A stretch of DNA of 64,000 nt from JAHFDS01 sp964593795 (lineage in GTDB: Bacteria > Myxococcota_A > Polyangia > JAHFDS01): NCBI GenBank assembly GCA_964593795.1, contig CAZQJC010000228.1, positions 19,555-83,554 on the forward strand, written 5' to 3'. Below, one piece after another: positions 56,245-64,000 of the stretch. The notes beneath the pieces were generated by a model, which did no database searches, had not been told where the DNA came from, and saw only the letters and a list, made by a program, of their open reading frames with translations. Made by a program: the position numbers and the translations under genes. Every line of letters starts with the position of its first letter. The stretch's first letter is position 1.

Positions 56245-58122
56245 TCAGGCGACGACGCGGAGGTCGCGCGAGCGGCGCGGCTCGGCGGGCCTGGGCGGCT
56301 CGGGGACCTGGACCGTCAGCGGCTGCTCCGCCTCCGGCAGCGGCACTTCCTTGCCGCCGGCGTACACCTTGTGGCGGCCCTTGGTCTTGAACCAGTCGGC
56401 CACCGTCGCGTCCATCATCATCTTCTCGACGATGTTCCGCCAGCCCACGCCCGTGTTGTACGCGCAGAACGAGATCTCACCCATCTGCGTGCCGTAGGGG
56501 ATGATGCACATCTCGGTGCGGCGGAAGTCGTAGTTGAAGAGGTCCTGGAACCACATCCCGGCGACGAACATCACGCGCCACTCGAACTTGTGCGCGTCAC
56601 CCTCGCTGCCGCCGACCTTGTCGCTGTTGGCGCCGCTCTGCGAGAGGAGCTGGCGGATGAGATCCACGAAGGTGTAGCCCTTCGGGGCCTTGTCCGGGTT
56701 GAAGTTGCGCAGGATGGACAGCGAGAGCTCCGCGATCGTCGCCGCCTTGCCGTGGCCGGCGTCGGTGATCTCCTGGATGTCCTTGAGCAGGCCCTCCATG
56801 TCGAGGAAGTCACACAGCGGCACCGCTTCCTTGGTGCGCTTGTTGACGAGCAGGATCGTCCCGATGCCGCAGTTCGGGTGACACCCGCACTTCATCGAGC
56901 CGATCTCCGCCGACTCGCCCATCAGGTGGTCGACCATGTCCGAGAACGGGCCGAGGCCCGACAGGGGGAACCAGTCGCGGCTCGGGTCGGTCATGCCGGT
57001 CTGCTTCGACACGTCGTGCGCGAGGTGCGAGAGGGTGTAGCGCTGCTTCTCGCGGAGCTCGTCCGAGATGTCCTCGTCGCGGCCGGTGAACGAGACCGGC
57101 TGGAACGACACCACGGTCACCTTGTCGGCGTTCTCGATGGCGAACTTGAGGATGGGGCCGACCTGGTCGTTGTTGACGCCGTTGACGATGGTCACGACGA
57201 GGACGACGTCGATGCCCGCGGCCACCAGCTCCTCGATGGCGCGGAGCTTGACGTCGAAGAGGTTGCCGACGCCGCGGTGGCCGTTGGCCTCGTTGGTTGT
57301 GCCGTCGAACTGCAGGTACGCGAGGCGGAGGCCCGCCTCCTTCGCCTTCTTCGCGAAGCCCGGCTCCTGCGCGAAGCGGATGCCGTTGGTCGCGCACTGC
57401 ACGCAGAAGAAGCCGACCTCGCGCGAGTAGCGGATGGCGTCGAGGAAGTACGGCGACAGCGTGGGCTCGCCACCCGAGAACTGCACCGACATCTGCCGGC
57501 GCGGCTGGATCGTCATCGCGTCGTCGAGGATCTTCTGGATCTCGGCCCACTCGAGCTCGTGGACGTAGCCGACCTGGTTGGCGTCCATGAAGCACGGGTC
57601 GCACATCATGTTGCAGCGGTTCGTGAGGTCGACCGTCAGCACGCTGCCGCGGCCGAACTGGATCGACGACGTGCCGTGGTTGCGCAGATCGGTCTTCGGC
57701 GACTTGAAGTCACGGCCCGGGTACAGGCGCTCGATGCGCGCCAGGAACTTCGGGTCGATGGACATCACGTCCTCGAACTTGCCGTGCTTGGCGCACTCCT
57801 TGACCATCAGGATCTTGCCGTCGCGCTCGATGATGTCGGCCTTGATCTCGCCAGGCTTGCCATCGATGAGCTCGGACAGGTCCTTCTTGCCGGAGAGGAT
57901 CGCCGTGCGGGTCTCCTTGACGCAGAGCGGGCAGAGCGAATCCGTCGTGCGCGGCCAGCCGAGCTGCGGAAACGTGCGCTCCTTGGACTTGAGCAGCGGC
58001 GCCGGCGCCCACTTGGGCTGCACGGCCTTGCCCTCGAACCGCTTGTTCAGGTACTGGACGAGCGGCCACGCCTTGGAAGCAGCCTTTGCAGCGGTACGCT
58101 CGACGGCACGGGTGAAGGTCAT
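56245..58122 (-). CDS. Radical SAM protein, MJ0619/Tes-like
   Basis: 625 aa from ATG at 58122; AAGGAG sits 10 nt upstream. The N-terminus has CPLC (64-67) and KECAKHGKF (Cys110, His113), an extra metal site. The radical SAM core has DLTNRCNMMCDPCFMD with CxxxCxxC at Cys170/174/177 and SGGEPTLSP (217-220). A third Cys set (MKCGCHPNCGIG), PLCDF and MCIIPYGTQMGEISFCAYN may hold auxiliary Fe-S clusters. This multi-cluster layout is that of the MJ0619/tetraether lipid synthase class, whose members join lipid chains by radical C-C coupling. Lipid function here is inference. A candidate sigma-54 promoter is upstream. The gene stands alone. Confidence 0.83.
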   Translation of the reverse strand: MTFTRAVERTAAKAASKAWPLVQYLNKRFEGKAVQPKWAPAPLLKSKERTFPQLGWPRTTDSLCPLCVKETRTAILSGKKDLSELIDGKPGEIKADIIERDGKILMVKECAKHGKFEDVMSIDPKFLARIERLYPGRDFKSPKTDLRNHGTSSIQFGRGSVLTVDLTNRCNMMCDPCFMDANQVGYVHELEWAEIQKILDDAMTIQPRRQMSVQFSGGEPTLSPYFLDAIRYSREVGFFCVQCATNGIRFAQEPGFAKKAKEAGLRLAYLQFDGTTNEANGHRGVGNLFDVKLRAIEELVAAGIDVVLVVTIVNGVNNDQVGPILKFAIENADKVTVVSFQPVSFTGRDEDISDELREKQRYTLSHLAHDVSKQTGMTDPSRDWFPLSGLGPFSDMVDHLMGESAEIGSMKCGCHPNCGIGTILLVNKRTKEAVPLCDFLDMEGLLKDIQEITDAGHGKAATIAELSLSILRNFNPDKAPKGYTFVDLIRQLLSQSGANSDKVGGSEGDAHKFEWRVMFVAGMWFQDLFNYDFRRTEMCIIPYGTQMGEISFCAYNTGVGWRNIVEKMMMDATVADWFKTKGRHKVYAGGKEVPLPEAEQPLTVQVPEPPRPAEPRRSRDLRVVA

Positions 58123-58175
58123 TTGTCGTGGTCTCCTTGGGGCTCCGCGAACGGAGCGATTCGTCCTGCCCCCAG

Positions 58176-58191
58176 TGCAGACCACGTGCCA
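58176..58191 (-). promoter_or_regulatory. Candidate sigma-54 promoter of the radical SAM gene
   Basis: On the minus strand TGGCACG-TGGT-CTGCA matches the -24/-12 consensus (TGGCACG-N4-TTGCW) with one change (C for T at the TTGC start) and exact spacing. Predicted +1 near 58165 leaves a 43-nt leader with an AAGGAG ribosome binding site before the ATG at 58122, so geometry is good. Imperfect palindromes upstream could be enhancer sites. Confidence 0.55.
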
Positions 58192-58239
58192 CCGGGGATA
58201 CTCGCCAGGATATTGAAATCATTAGGTGACGGGGGTGTG

Positions 58240-58388
58240 GGCTTGCACACGCGCGTGCGAGCCTCGACGCTCTTGGTCGGTCCATTCCGGCGGGATCGGC
58301 CGAGGTGTAGTTATTTCAAATGGTTGGGCGTGTACATCCGAGTGCAGCAAGAGCGGCCATCCGCTGCGCCTTTGCACATGCATGTGCA
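58240..58388. promoter_or_regulatory. Palindromes in the spacer upstream of the radical SAM gene
   Basis: The 280-nt gap 58123-58402 has no gene. It contains GCTTGCACACGCGCGTGCGAGC (58240-58261), an imperfect palindrome about 75-95 nt upstream of the predicted start of transcription, where sigma-54 enhancer-binding proteins typically bind, and TGCACATG-CATGTGCA (58373-58388), a perfect 16-bp palindrome 15 nt past the GNAT stop. The latter may be a terminator or a second binding site. AT-rich patches lie at 58206-58224 and 58308-58321. Confidence 0.5.
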
Positions 58389-58402
58389 TGTAGGTCCGGG
58401 CG

Positions 58403-59302
58403 TCAGAGGCTCTCGGGGAAGATCGCGAGGAGCTGACAGCCGGGCGCGGCGGGGTAGGCTCCCCGCACCATCAGGTTGCCGAGGTGCTCGATGCGGAAGC
58501 CGAGCCCGAGGAGCGAGGCCAGGACTTGCCCCTCTCCGCCGAGCGCCGCGCCGGCGGGCGCTCGGAGCGCCGCGCCGAGCCCCGCGTTCCGGTGCGCGAA
58601 GTCCTCGACCAGCGCCCTGAGCTGCGGCGCCGTCTCCGCCACCGCGGGCGCGACCACGAGGCGCTGCGCGCCGCGTCGGCTGAGGAGGTACCCGCGGACT
58701 CGACCCTCGCGCCGGAGGAGGAGCCCCGTGCCCGTCGCGAGCGCGTCCGTGAGATCCGTGGACCGGTCCATTCCGGTGTGGAGCCGGTCGAAGGCCAGGA
58801 GCTCGGCGACGTCGTCCGGGCCCACGGGCGAGACCGCGGGGGCGCGCGCTCCCCGCTCGAGCCGATCCGTCACCGCGTACGCCACGGGCTCGATCGCGCG
58901 GAAGCCGAGCTTGGTGTAGAGGGCGAAGGACTCGGAGTTGAAGGCGTCCTGGAAGAGGCGCACCGAGCGCGGCCCCGCGACGCCGAGCAGGGACTGCACG
59001 AGCGCGCGCCCCACCCCCGCGGTGGCCGCCGGTCGCGCGGCCACGGGGCCGAGGCTCGCCGAGGGGCCCCGCAGGTGCAGGAACGCCACGCCCACGAGGT
59101 CGCCGGCCTGCTCGGCGACGTGCGCGACGGTGTTGGGCATCGCGCCGTACGTCTCGCTGAGCCACGTGGCGCCCTCGAGGTTCGGAAACGGCGTCAGGAA
59201 GCCATGCTCCTCGTACACGTCCGTGAAGGCGTCGCGCAGGATCTCCGCGACCTCCGGGAGATCGCCGGGCAGGAGCGGCCGGACGGTCACGGGTCGGCGC
59301 AT
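58403..59302 (-). CDS. GNAT-family acetyltransferase (tandem GNAT-like)
   Basis: 299 aa from ATG at 59302 (MRRPVTVRPLLPGDLPEVAEI), 1 nt from the stop of the upstream XdhC-like gene; the frame is open upstream but belongs to the overlapping gene. The first half has GNAT hallmarks: AEQAGDLVGVAFLHLRG, the acetyl-CoA loop VAARPAATAGVGRALVQSLL, and LYTKLGFRAIEPVAYAVTD. The second half (about 160-299) is a weaker GNAT-like domain (LLLRREGRVRGYLLSRRG, LASLLGLGFRIEHLGNLMVR). Substrate unknown. Transcribed with the XdhC-like gene. Confidence 0.86.
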   Translation of the reverse strand: MRRPVTVRPLLPGDLPEVAEILRDAFTDVYEEHGFLTPFPNLEGATWLSETYGAMPNTVAHVAEQAGDLVGVAFLHLRGPSASLGPVAARPAATAGVGRALVQSLLGVAGPRSVRLFQDAFNSESFALYTKLGFRAIEPVAYAVTDRLERGARAPAVSPVGPDDVAELLAFDRLHTGMDRSTDLTDALATGTGLLLRREGRVRGYLLSRRGAQRLVVAPAVAETAPQLRALVEDFAHRNAGLGAALRAPAGAALGGEGQVLASLLGLGFRIEHLGNLMVRGAYPAAPGCQLLAIFPESL

Positions 59303-59303
59303 G

Positions 59304-59741
59304 TCAGTCGCGCGCGTCCTGCGGGGGGCGCGGTGGGAGCGTTCCCCGACGGGCACGCACGAGCTCTGCGGCGACCGAGACCGCGACCTCGCCGGGCTCC
59401 GCGGCCTCGAGGTCGATCCCGGCGGGAGCGGCGACCCGGGCGAGCGCCGCGGCCGGCAGACCGGCGCGCTGCAGGTCGATGAGCAGGCGCGCGCACGCGG
59501 CGCCGCTGCCGACGACGCCCACATAGGCGCAGCCGGCCTCCAGCGCGCGTTGCGCCAGCGCCCGCACGGCACGCAGATCCGTGGTGACCAGCACGACGTG
59601 ATCGCCCGGGCCGAGGTCGTCCGGGAGCTCGTCGCCGGTCCGCACCAGCGCCGGGTAGCGGAGCACCTGGGCCACGTGCAGCAGCGGATCTGCGACGTCG
59701 GCGTCTCCGACGACGACGAGGCGATGCTCGGGCTCGCTCAC
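59304..59741 (-). CDS. XdhC-family Rossmann domain protein
   Basis: 145 aa from GTG at 59741; the frame upstream is Ser/Arg-rich and excluded. RLVVVGDADVADPLLHVAQ is the Rossmann start, DHVVLVTTDLRAVRALAQRAL and CAYVGVVGSGAACARLLIDL follow the XdhC C-terminal pattern (VV-TH..D..AL, YVGMLGS), and VAAPAGIDLEAAEPGEVAVSVAAELV matches PIGLDIGAxTPxEIAxSIxAE. XdhC proteins insert or hold molybdenum cofactor for xanthine dehydrogenase-type enzymes. Here only the C-terminal domain is present and no molybdenum enzyme lies nearby, so an alternative redox role is possible. Confidence 0.82.
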   Translation of the reverse strand: MSEPEHRLVVVGDADVADPLLHVAQVLRYPALVRTGDELPDDLGPGDHVVLVTTDLRAVRALAQRALEAGCAYVGVVGSGAACARLLIDLQRAGLPAAALARVAAPAGIDLEAAEPGEVAVSVAAELVRARRGTLPPRPPQDARD

Positions 59742-59766
59742 GCGGCCGCTTATATCGCGCCCGGCC

Positions 59767-60417
59767 CTACGCGCGCCAGAGCCCGACCAGGAAGAACGAG
59801 AAGCCGAGCACGATCGCGATGGCGAAGCGGACGCTGGCGCGGCGGTCCAGCCGATCGTCCGCGCCGATGCCCCGGAGCGCAAGCGCGACAGCCCCGAGCA
59901 CGAACGTCGCGAAGCCCGCCAGCGCGACGATGGACCAGCCGACCGAGGGCAGCGGATCGTGCGCGAGCAGCGCCAGGTGATACGCGGTGCGCTCCGCCTC
60001 GCTCTTGCCGGGATCGGCCTCGGGCCCCTCCTCGCGCGCCAGGAGCGAGGCGATGCGCTGGTTGGTCGGCAGGAGCCGGGCGGCCTCGGGCGTGTAGACG
60101 CTGCGGGTCGCGAGGATGCCGCTGCGGACGGCCTCGAGCGAGCGCCTCGCGAGTCGCAGGTCCCCGCGCGCCTCGGCGCGATCGGCGAGCGCCGCGAGCG
60201 CGTCCATCGCGCGCGCCGGGTAGGGGCTGCCCGGCAGGTGCCAGCGCGTGGCGCGGCGGAGGTGCGTGAGGGCCGCGGCGTCGTCCCCGCGGGCGGCCTC
60301 CGCGAGGCCCGCGCCGAGGCTCGCCCGTCCCTCGAGGACCACGCGACCGGCCACGACGCCGACGAGGGCCAGGGCGACCGCCGCGATGCGCGCCAGCCGT
60401 CTGCCGCGCGGCGTCAC
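59767..60417 (-). CDS. Membrane protein with TPR-like helical domain
   Basis: 216 aa from GTG at 60417, whose GTGA overlaps the stop of the permease gene. One N-terminal transmembrane helix (LARIAAVALALVGVVAGRVV), an external helical region of TPR-like character (LAEAARGDDAAALTHLRRA, AMDALAALADRAEARGDLRLARRSLEAV) and two C-terminal membrane helices (VGWSIVALAGFATFVLGAVALAL, FAIAIVLGFSFFLVGLW). No named family. It is coupled with the ABC transporter and could act as an accessory or scaffold to it. Confidence 0.75.
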   Translation of the reverse strand: MTPRGRRLARIAAVALALVGVVAGRVVLEGRASLGAGLAEAARGDDAAALTHLRRATRWHLPGSPYPARAMDALAALADRAEARGDLRLARRSLEAVRSGILATRSVYTPEAARLLPTNQRIASLLAREEGPEADPGKSEAERTAYHLALLAHDPLPSVGWSIVALAGFATFVLGAVALALRGIGADDRLDRRASVRFAIAIVLGFSFFLVGLWRA

Positions 60418-61211
60418 ATGAAGTCCCGTCGCGAGAAGACGAGGGCCCCGAGGAACACGAGGATGGCCGTGTAGCCGAACCCGTAAGCCAGGGTCCAGCC
60501 GACGTAGGTCCACGGCACGTAGGCGCCGTGCACGCTCACGAGCGCCCCGTCCTGCACCTGGCCGCTGACGAAGAAGAGGTGGAGGTTCGGCAGGACCGCC
60601 GCCGCAACCCGCATCGCCTCGCGCGGGAGCGGATCGAGCTTCTTGGCGAACTGCAGCAGCTCGGGCAGCGAGCGCCCGATGACGAAGATGCCGAGGGTGA
60701 ACATGCCCGACAGGTACGGCGTCGAGAACGAGGAGAAGAGCAGCGCGATCGCCGTGACGACGAGGATCTCGCCCCAGGCGAGGAGAACGCTCTTGAACAG
60801 GGCGAGGTTCGGTCCGGTGCCGAGGACGAGCTCGACGCAGGCCAGGACCGCCGCCATCACGGTCACGAGGACCGTCACGGTCAGGCCCATCCCGAGGAAC
60901 TTGCCGACGACGAACTCCGCGCGCCGCAGGGGCTTGGGGACGATGACGTAGATGGTGCGGAGGTCGAGCTCCTTGTAGAGGAGGTTGACGCCCACGAACA
61001 CGGCGATGAGGACGCCGAAGAGGGAGATGCCGGCGAGGCCCACGTCGCGCAGGAGGCGTCCCTCCTGGCCGAGGGTGAGCTGGCCGAGCGCGAGCGCTGC
61101 CCCGATCATCGCGATTCCGAAGAAGACGAGCGCGTAGAGGATCTTGTTGCGGATGGCCTCGCGGAACGTGTTCCACGCGAGGGCCCGCAGGCGCCTGGCG
61201 AGGGCCGTCAC
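60414..61211 (-). CDS. ABC-2 type transporter permease
   Basis: 265 aa from GTG at 61211 (GTGA overlap with the ATPase stop). Six hydrophobic helices, with WNTFREAIRNKILYALVFFG at the start and YKELDLRTIYVIVPKPLRRAEFVVGKFLG in the first cytoplasmic loop, the pattern of ABC-2 export permeases; the C-terminus is ILVFLGALVFSRRDFM. It pairs with the upstream ATPase. Substrate is unknown; with a sugar-nucleotide epimerase just upstream, polysaccharide or lipid export is plausible but unproven. Confidence 0.87.
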   Translation of the reverse strand: MTALARRLRALAWNTFREAIRNKILYALVFFGIAMIGAALALGQLTLGQEGRLLRDVGLAGISLFGVLIAVFVGVNLLYKELDLRTIYVIVPKPLRRAEFVVGKFLGMGLTVTVLVTVMAAVLACVELVLGTGPNLALFKSVLLAWGEILVVTAIALLFSSFSTPYLSGMFTLGIFVIGRSLPELLQFAKKLDPLPREAMRVAAAVLPNLHLFFVSGQVQDGALVSVHGAYVPWTYVGWTLAYGFGYTAILVFLGALVFSRRDFM

Positions 61212-62095
61212 GCGCCGGCCCTCCCGGCCTCGCGGACGAAGAGGTCCTCGAGCGACTCGCGCCTCGGGGACACGGCCTCGATGGTCTCGCCGCGCTCGAG
61301 CGCCGCGCGGATGAAGGCCGAGACGTCGGCGTCGCCCTCGAGCTGGGTCACCGTGGGCGCCGGCTCGTTTGCCGCTCGGGTCACGACCTCGGTGCCGAGC
61401 AGGCGAGGGGAGAGGAGCTGGGTCAGCGGGCCGATGTCGCGCACGCACCCGCCCACCACGATGGCCACGCGATCGCACACGAGCTCGACGTCGGGGAGGA
61501 TGTGCGTCGAGAAGAAGACCGTCTTGCCGCGCTTGCGCAGCGCGACCATGAGATCTCTCACGTCCTTGCGGCCGATGGGGTCGAGGCCGGTCATGGGCTC
61601 GTCGAGCACGACCACTTCGGGATCGTGGATGAGCGCCTGCGCGAGGCCGGCGCGCTGCAGCATGCCCTTCGAGAACTTCCGCATCGGGCGGTCGGCGGCG
61701 TGGCCGAGGCCCACCTGCTCGACGAGCTCGCGCGCCCGAGCGCGCCGCGTCGGGGCGTCCAGGTTGCAGAGCGCCCCGCAGAAGTCGAGGAACTCGAGCG
61801 GCGACAGGTAGTCGTAGAAGTAGGGGCTCTCGGGCAGGAAGCCGACGTGCCGCTTGGCCTCGAGGTCGGGCACGGGCTTGCCGAGCACTCGGGCGCGGCC
61901 GCGCGTCGGCGTGACGAGGCCCATGAGCATCTTGATGGTGGTGGTCTTGCCCGCGCCGTTCGGCCCGAGGAACCCGAAGATCTCGCCCCGGTGCACCTGC
62001 AGGCTGACGTCCCGGGCGGCCTCCACGCGCTTCCGGAAGAAGCCCAGTCGATAGGTCTTGGCGAGGTGCTCGGCTTCGAGGACGACGTCGCTCAC
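61208..62095 (-). CDS. ABC transporter ATP-binding protein
   Basis: 295 aa from GTG at 62095. Walker A GPNGAGKTTTIKMLMGL, Q-loop region VGFLPESPYFYDYLSP, signature KFSKGMLQRAGLAQAL (SKGM replaces the usual SGGQ, as in many export-type DrrA-like ATPases), Walker B VVVLDEPMTGLDP, H-loop FFSTHILPDVE. The C-terminal 60 residues are a typical extension. It energises the adjacent ABC-2 permease. Its stop overlaps the permease start. Confidence 0.95.
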   Translation of the reverse strand: MSDVVLEAEHLAKTYRLGFFRKRVEAARDVSLQVHRGEIFGFLGPNGAGKTTTIKMLMGLVTPTRGRARVLGKPVPDLEAKRHVGFLPESPYFYDYLSPLEFLDFCGALCNLDAPTRRARARELVEQVGLGHAADRPMRKFSKGMLQRAGLAQALIHDPEVVVLDEPMTGLDPIGRKDVRDLMVALRKRGKTVFFSTHILPDVELVCDRVAIVVGGCVRDIGPLTQLLSPRLLGTEVVTRAANEPAPTVTQLEGDADVSAFIRAALERGETIEAVSPRRESLEDLFVREAGRAGA

Positions 62096-62122
62096 GGCGC
62101 TCTTCCGGACGAGGGGTCCAGT

Positions 62123-63079
62123 CTACAGTCTCGTGCGGTACCAGGCGATGGTGCGGCCGAGGCCTTCCTCGAGATCGACGTGCGGGCGATACCCGAGGAG
62201 ATCGCGCGCCTTGTCGATGTTCGGGATGCGGAGCTCGACGTCCACCTCGGTGCGCTTGACGAAGTTGATGGGCGAGGCGCCACCGGTCAGGCGGATGATC
62301 TCCCGCGCGAGGTTGTAGATGGTCAGCGTCGAGCGCGGGTTGCCGATGTTGAAGGCCTGCCCGATCGCCTCCGGCGCCGTCAGCGTGAGCATGAGGCCGT
62401 CCACGATGTCGTCGATGTAGCACCAGGAGCGGATCTGCGCGCCGTCGTTGCGGACCTCGAGCGCCTCCCCGCGCAGTGCGCGGTGGATGAAGTGGTGCAC
62501 CGCGCCCTCGCCGACCTGGCGCGGGCCGTAGATGTTGAAGGGCCGCACCGAGACCGTGGGGAGGTTGAACTCCTTGCAGTACGTCAGCGCCAGGTGCTCG
62601 GTGGCGAGCTTGGCGACGGCGTACGTCCAGCGCGCCTCGCCGACGGCGCCGAGCGTGGTCTGGTCGAACTCGTTGACGTTGAACGCGTAGCGGCCGAAGA
62701 CCTCGCTCGTCGAGAAGTCGACCACACGATCGACGCCGCCCACCTCGAGGGCCGCCTCGAGGATGTTGGCGGTCCCGAAGAGCGCCACGCGCATCGTGCG
62801 GCTGGGGTTGCGCAGCACCGTGTCGACGCCGGCGATGGACGCCAGGTGCATGACGAGCTGGCAGCCGCGCATGGCGCTCTTGACGGCTGCCGCGTCCATG
62901 ACGTCGGCGACCACGAGCTCGACACCGAATCGCTTGACGAGGTCGGTCTGCTCCAGGGCGTTGCGGTGCAGGTTGTCGAGCACGACGACCTGATTTCGCG
63001 GCGCCAGCCGCTCGACCAGGTGCGAGCCGATGAATCCAGCTCCACCGGTGATGAGGATGCGGCGTCCGGAGATCTCCAC
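62123..63079 (-). CDS. Extended-SDR NAD-dependent epimerase/dehydratase
   Basis: 318 aa from GTG at 63079 (VEISGRRILITGGAGFIGSH); upstream open frame is excluded because it has no Rossmann start. NAD-binding GGAGFIGSH, active-site YAVAKLATE (YxxxK) with the preceding FSTSEVFG Ser-Thr region, then VRPFNIYGPRQVGEG and CYIDDIVDGLMLTL. This is the UDP-glucuronate decarboxylase/UDP-glucose 4-epimerase-like branch. It modifies nucleotide sugars for surface glycans. It precedes the ABC transporter by 27 nt on the same strand, suggesting a common glycan task. Confidence 0.92.
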   Translation of the reverse strand: MEISGRRILITGGAGFIGSHLVERLAPRNQVVVLDNLHRNALEQTDLVKRFGVELVVADVMDAAAVKSAMRGCQLVMHLASIAGVDTVLRNPSRTMRVALFGTANILEAALEVGGVDRVVDFSTSEVFGRYAFNVNEFDQTTLGAVGEARWTYAVAKLATEHLALTYCKEFNLPTVSVRPFNIYGPRQVGEGAVHHFIHRALRGEALEVRNDGAQIRSWCYIDDIVDGLMLTLTAPEAIGQAFNIGNPRSTLTIYNLAREIIRLTGGASPINFVKRTEVDVELRIPNIDKARDLLGYRPHVDLEEGLGRTIAWYRTRL

Positions 63080-63157
63080 GTCGCGAGATCTTACTCGACC
63101 TTGGGGCTCGTCGCGCGCGGTTGACACCCCCTGTTCGCCGGACCAGCATCTCTGTCG

Positions 63158-63904
63158 ATGGATCGTCGCGGATTCCTGCTCGTCGCGGGCGGCGCCCTCG
63201 CCGCCACGGCGGCGGGCAGCGGCAGCGCCGGGGCGGGGCCGCGCGCGCGCCTGCGCATCGGGCAGCTCGCGTGGGGGGGCGAGCCGCTGCGGCTCAATGC
63301 GCTCCGCCGCCTGGCCTGGGAGATCGAGAAGCGCACCTCGATCGAGGTGGCCGAGGCGCCCGTGGAGCTTCACCTCGGCGACGCTGCGCTGTTCCGCTCG
63401 CCCTTCCTCTACCTGTCGGGCGGCACGGCCCCGCCGATGCCAACGGAGGACGAGGTGGGGCGCCTGCGGCGGCACCTCGATCTCGGGGGATTCTTGCTCG
63501 CGGACGCCACGTGTGGCTGCTCCGGCGGCGACTTCGAGCGCGGAGTGCGCGCGCTCCTCGGCCGCGTGTACCCGCGCACGTCGCTGGTCCCGCTTCCGCG
63601 CGAGCACGTCCTGTGGAAGTCGTTCTACCTGCTCGACTCGGCGCCCGGGCGCACGAGCACCGCGCCGCCGCTCGTCCTCATCCGCGACCAGCGCGTGGTG
63701 GCGGTCCTCTCCTCCAACGATCTCGGGGGCGCGTGGTCGCGCGACTCGTTCGGGCGCTGGGAGCACGAGGTCGTCCCGGGCGGGCAGGGGCAGCGCGAGC
63801 TCGCCTTTCGCTTCGGCGTCAACCTCGTGATGTACGCCCTCACCGGCAACTATAAAGGCGACCAGGTGCATATCCCGGCCATCCTCGAAAGGCTGGGGCA
63901 ATGA
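63158..63904 (+). CDS. DUF4159 protein with Tat-type signal
   Basis: 248 aa, ATG at 63158. The N-terminus MDRRGFLLVAGGALAATAAG has the RR-x-F-L twin-arginine motif. Body: LRIGQLAWGGEPLRLNALRR, LAWEIEKRTSIEV, LGDAALFRSPFLYLSGG, GGFLLADATCGCSGGDF and LWKSFYLLDSAPG are the DUF4159 pattern (a GATase-like domain). Such proteins are exported and are usually encoded with BatA/vWA and membrane proteins. The stop overlaps the start of the next gene (ATGA). Divergent from the epimerase. Confidence 0.88.
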   Translation: MDRRGFLLVAGGALAATAAGSGSAGAGPRARLRIGQLAWGGEPLRLNALRRLAWEIEKRTSIEVAEAPVELHLGDAALFRSPFLYLSGGTAPPMPTEDEVGRLRRHLDLGGFLLADATCGCSGGDFERGVRALLGRVYPRTSLVPLPREHVLWKSFYLLDSAPGRTSTAPPLVLIRDQRVVAVLSSNDLGGAWSRDSFGRWEHEVVPGGQGQRELAFRFGVNLVMYALTGNYKGDQVHIPAILERLGQ

Positions 63905-64000
63905 GGCTGGAACAAGCCATCGCGGCCATCCGCTTCGAGCCGCTGCTGCCGTTGGAGCTGCTGGCCGGTCTGGCCGTGTTCTGCGCTCTGGCGCTGGGCG
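63901..64000 (+). CDS. Membrane protein, cut by window end
   Basis: First 33 residues only, from ATG 63901 overlapping the DUF4159 stop: MRLEQAIAAIRFEPLLPLEL followed by LAGLAVFCALALG, a hydrophobic helix. In other genomes the gene after DUF4159 often encodes a membrane-bound glutamine-amidotransferase-like or vWA-associated protein; this is inference from neighbourhood only. Confidence 0.7.
   Translation, partial: MRLEQAIAAIRFEPLLPLELLAGLAVFCALALG

Noticed and set aside
60414..63149. 911-codon continuous frame from epimerase to permease
   Set aside because: It joins the real permease (start 61211) to shadow frames over the ATPase and epimerase; the genes have separate starts with GTGA overlaps.

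Overview
The window is very GC-rich, densely packed bacterial DNA. Its gene content points to a predatory or soil member of the Myxococcota, probably Polyangia-like. It has many eukaryote-style Ser/Thr protein kinases, AgmX/PglI- and PilZ-type proteins, MYXO-CTERM-like C-termini, and a large set of lipoproteins with Gly/Ala/Ser-rich spacers after the lipobox. I cannot name the species from sequence alone.

Layout. 1-10.6 kb: two PilZ proteins around a UbiB-type kinase, a DsbA-like isomerase, a PAS histidine kinase, two divergent surface lipoproteins (one like a copper monooxygenase, one a beta-helix), a gutted formaldehyde-type alcohol dehydrogenase and a membrane spermidine-synthase-like protein. 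10.6-19.4 kb: a quinone-oxidoreductase-like enzyme, a kinase-PEGA-FGE fusion, a prolyl oligopeptidase and surface lipoproteins. 19.4-22.8 kb: a compact minus-strand redox/envelope operon (CX4CH lipoprotein, CxxCH-MYXO-CTERM-DUF4266 fusion, DUF3570 barrel, DUF2271 lipoprotein). 22.9-28.2 kb: a beta-barrel protein, MerR regulator, beta-carbonic-anhydrase-like protein, PSI-like lipoprotein, cytochrome c, RarD and YbaK.

28.3-42.4 kb is accessory DNA. The 3' part of a tRNA-Leu(TAG) gene occurs intact at 42.3 kb, as a 56-bp exact copy at 36.7 kb, and as a 29-bp copy at 28.3 kb. The 36.7-42.3 kb block carries a tyrosine recombinase next to the tRNA, a self-controlled winged-helix gene with a palindromic operator, zinc-ribbon and unknown cargo, a toxin-antitoxin pair with a frameshifted ParE, and truncated genes: a decaying tRNA-integrated island. 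The 28.3-36.7 kb block holds two giant tandem kinase-ATPase-TPR paralogues, a ParE relic and a DUF4291 gene, and may be an older tandem insertion.

42.4-64 kb: tRNA-Leu, tRNA-Lys and tRNA-Arg, a Cys-rich lipoprotein with a ferritin-like protein, an AgmX/LecA-like protein, a 1252-aa fusion of a MYXO-CTERM protein with a lipoprotein, an SppA-type protease with an extra N-terminal domain, a STAS/SpoIIE partner-switching pair, a Tes-like radical SAM enzyme behind a candidate sigma-54 promoter, and a tightly overlapping minus-strand run (epimerase, ABC ATPase, ABC permease, TPR-like membrane protein, XdhC-like, GNAT). It ends with a DUF4159 protein and the start of a membrane protein.

The two observations I rate highest are (a) two separate single ORFs in which a MYXO-CTERM-like tail runs straight into a lipoprotein signal, forming an apparent export polyprotein, and (b) the layered tRNA-Leu island with fragmented toxin genes.
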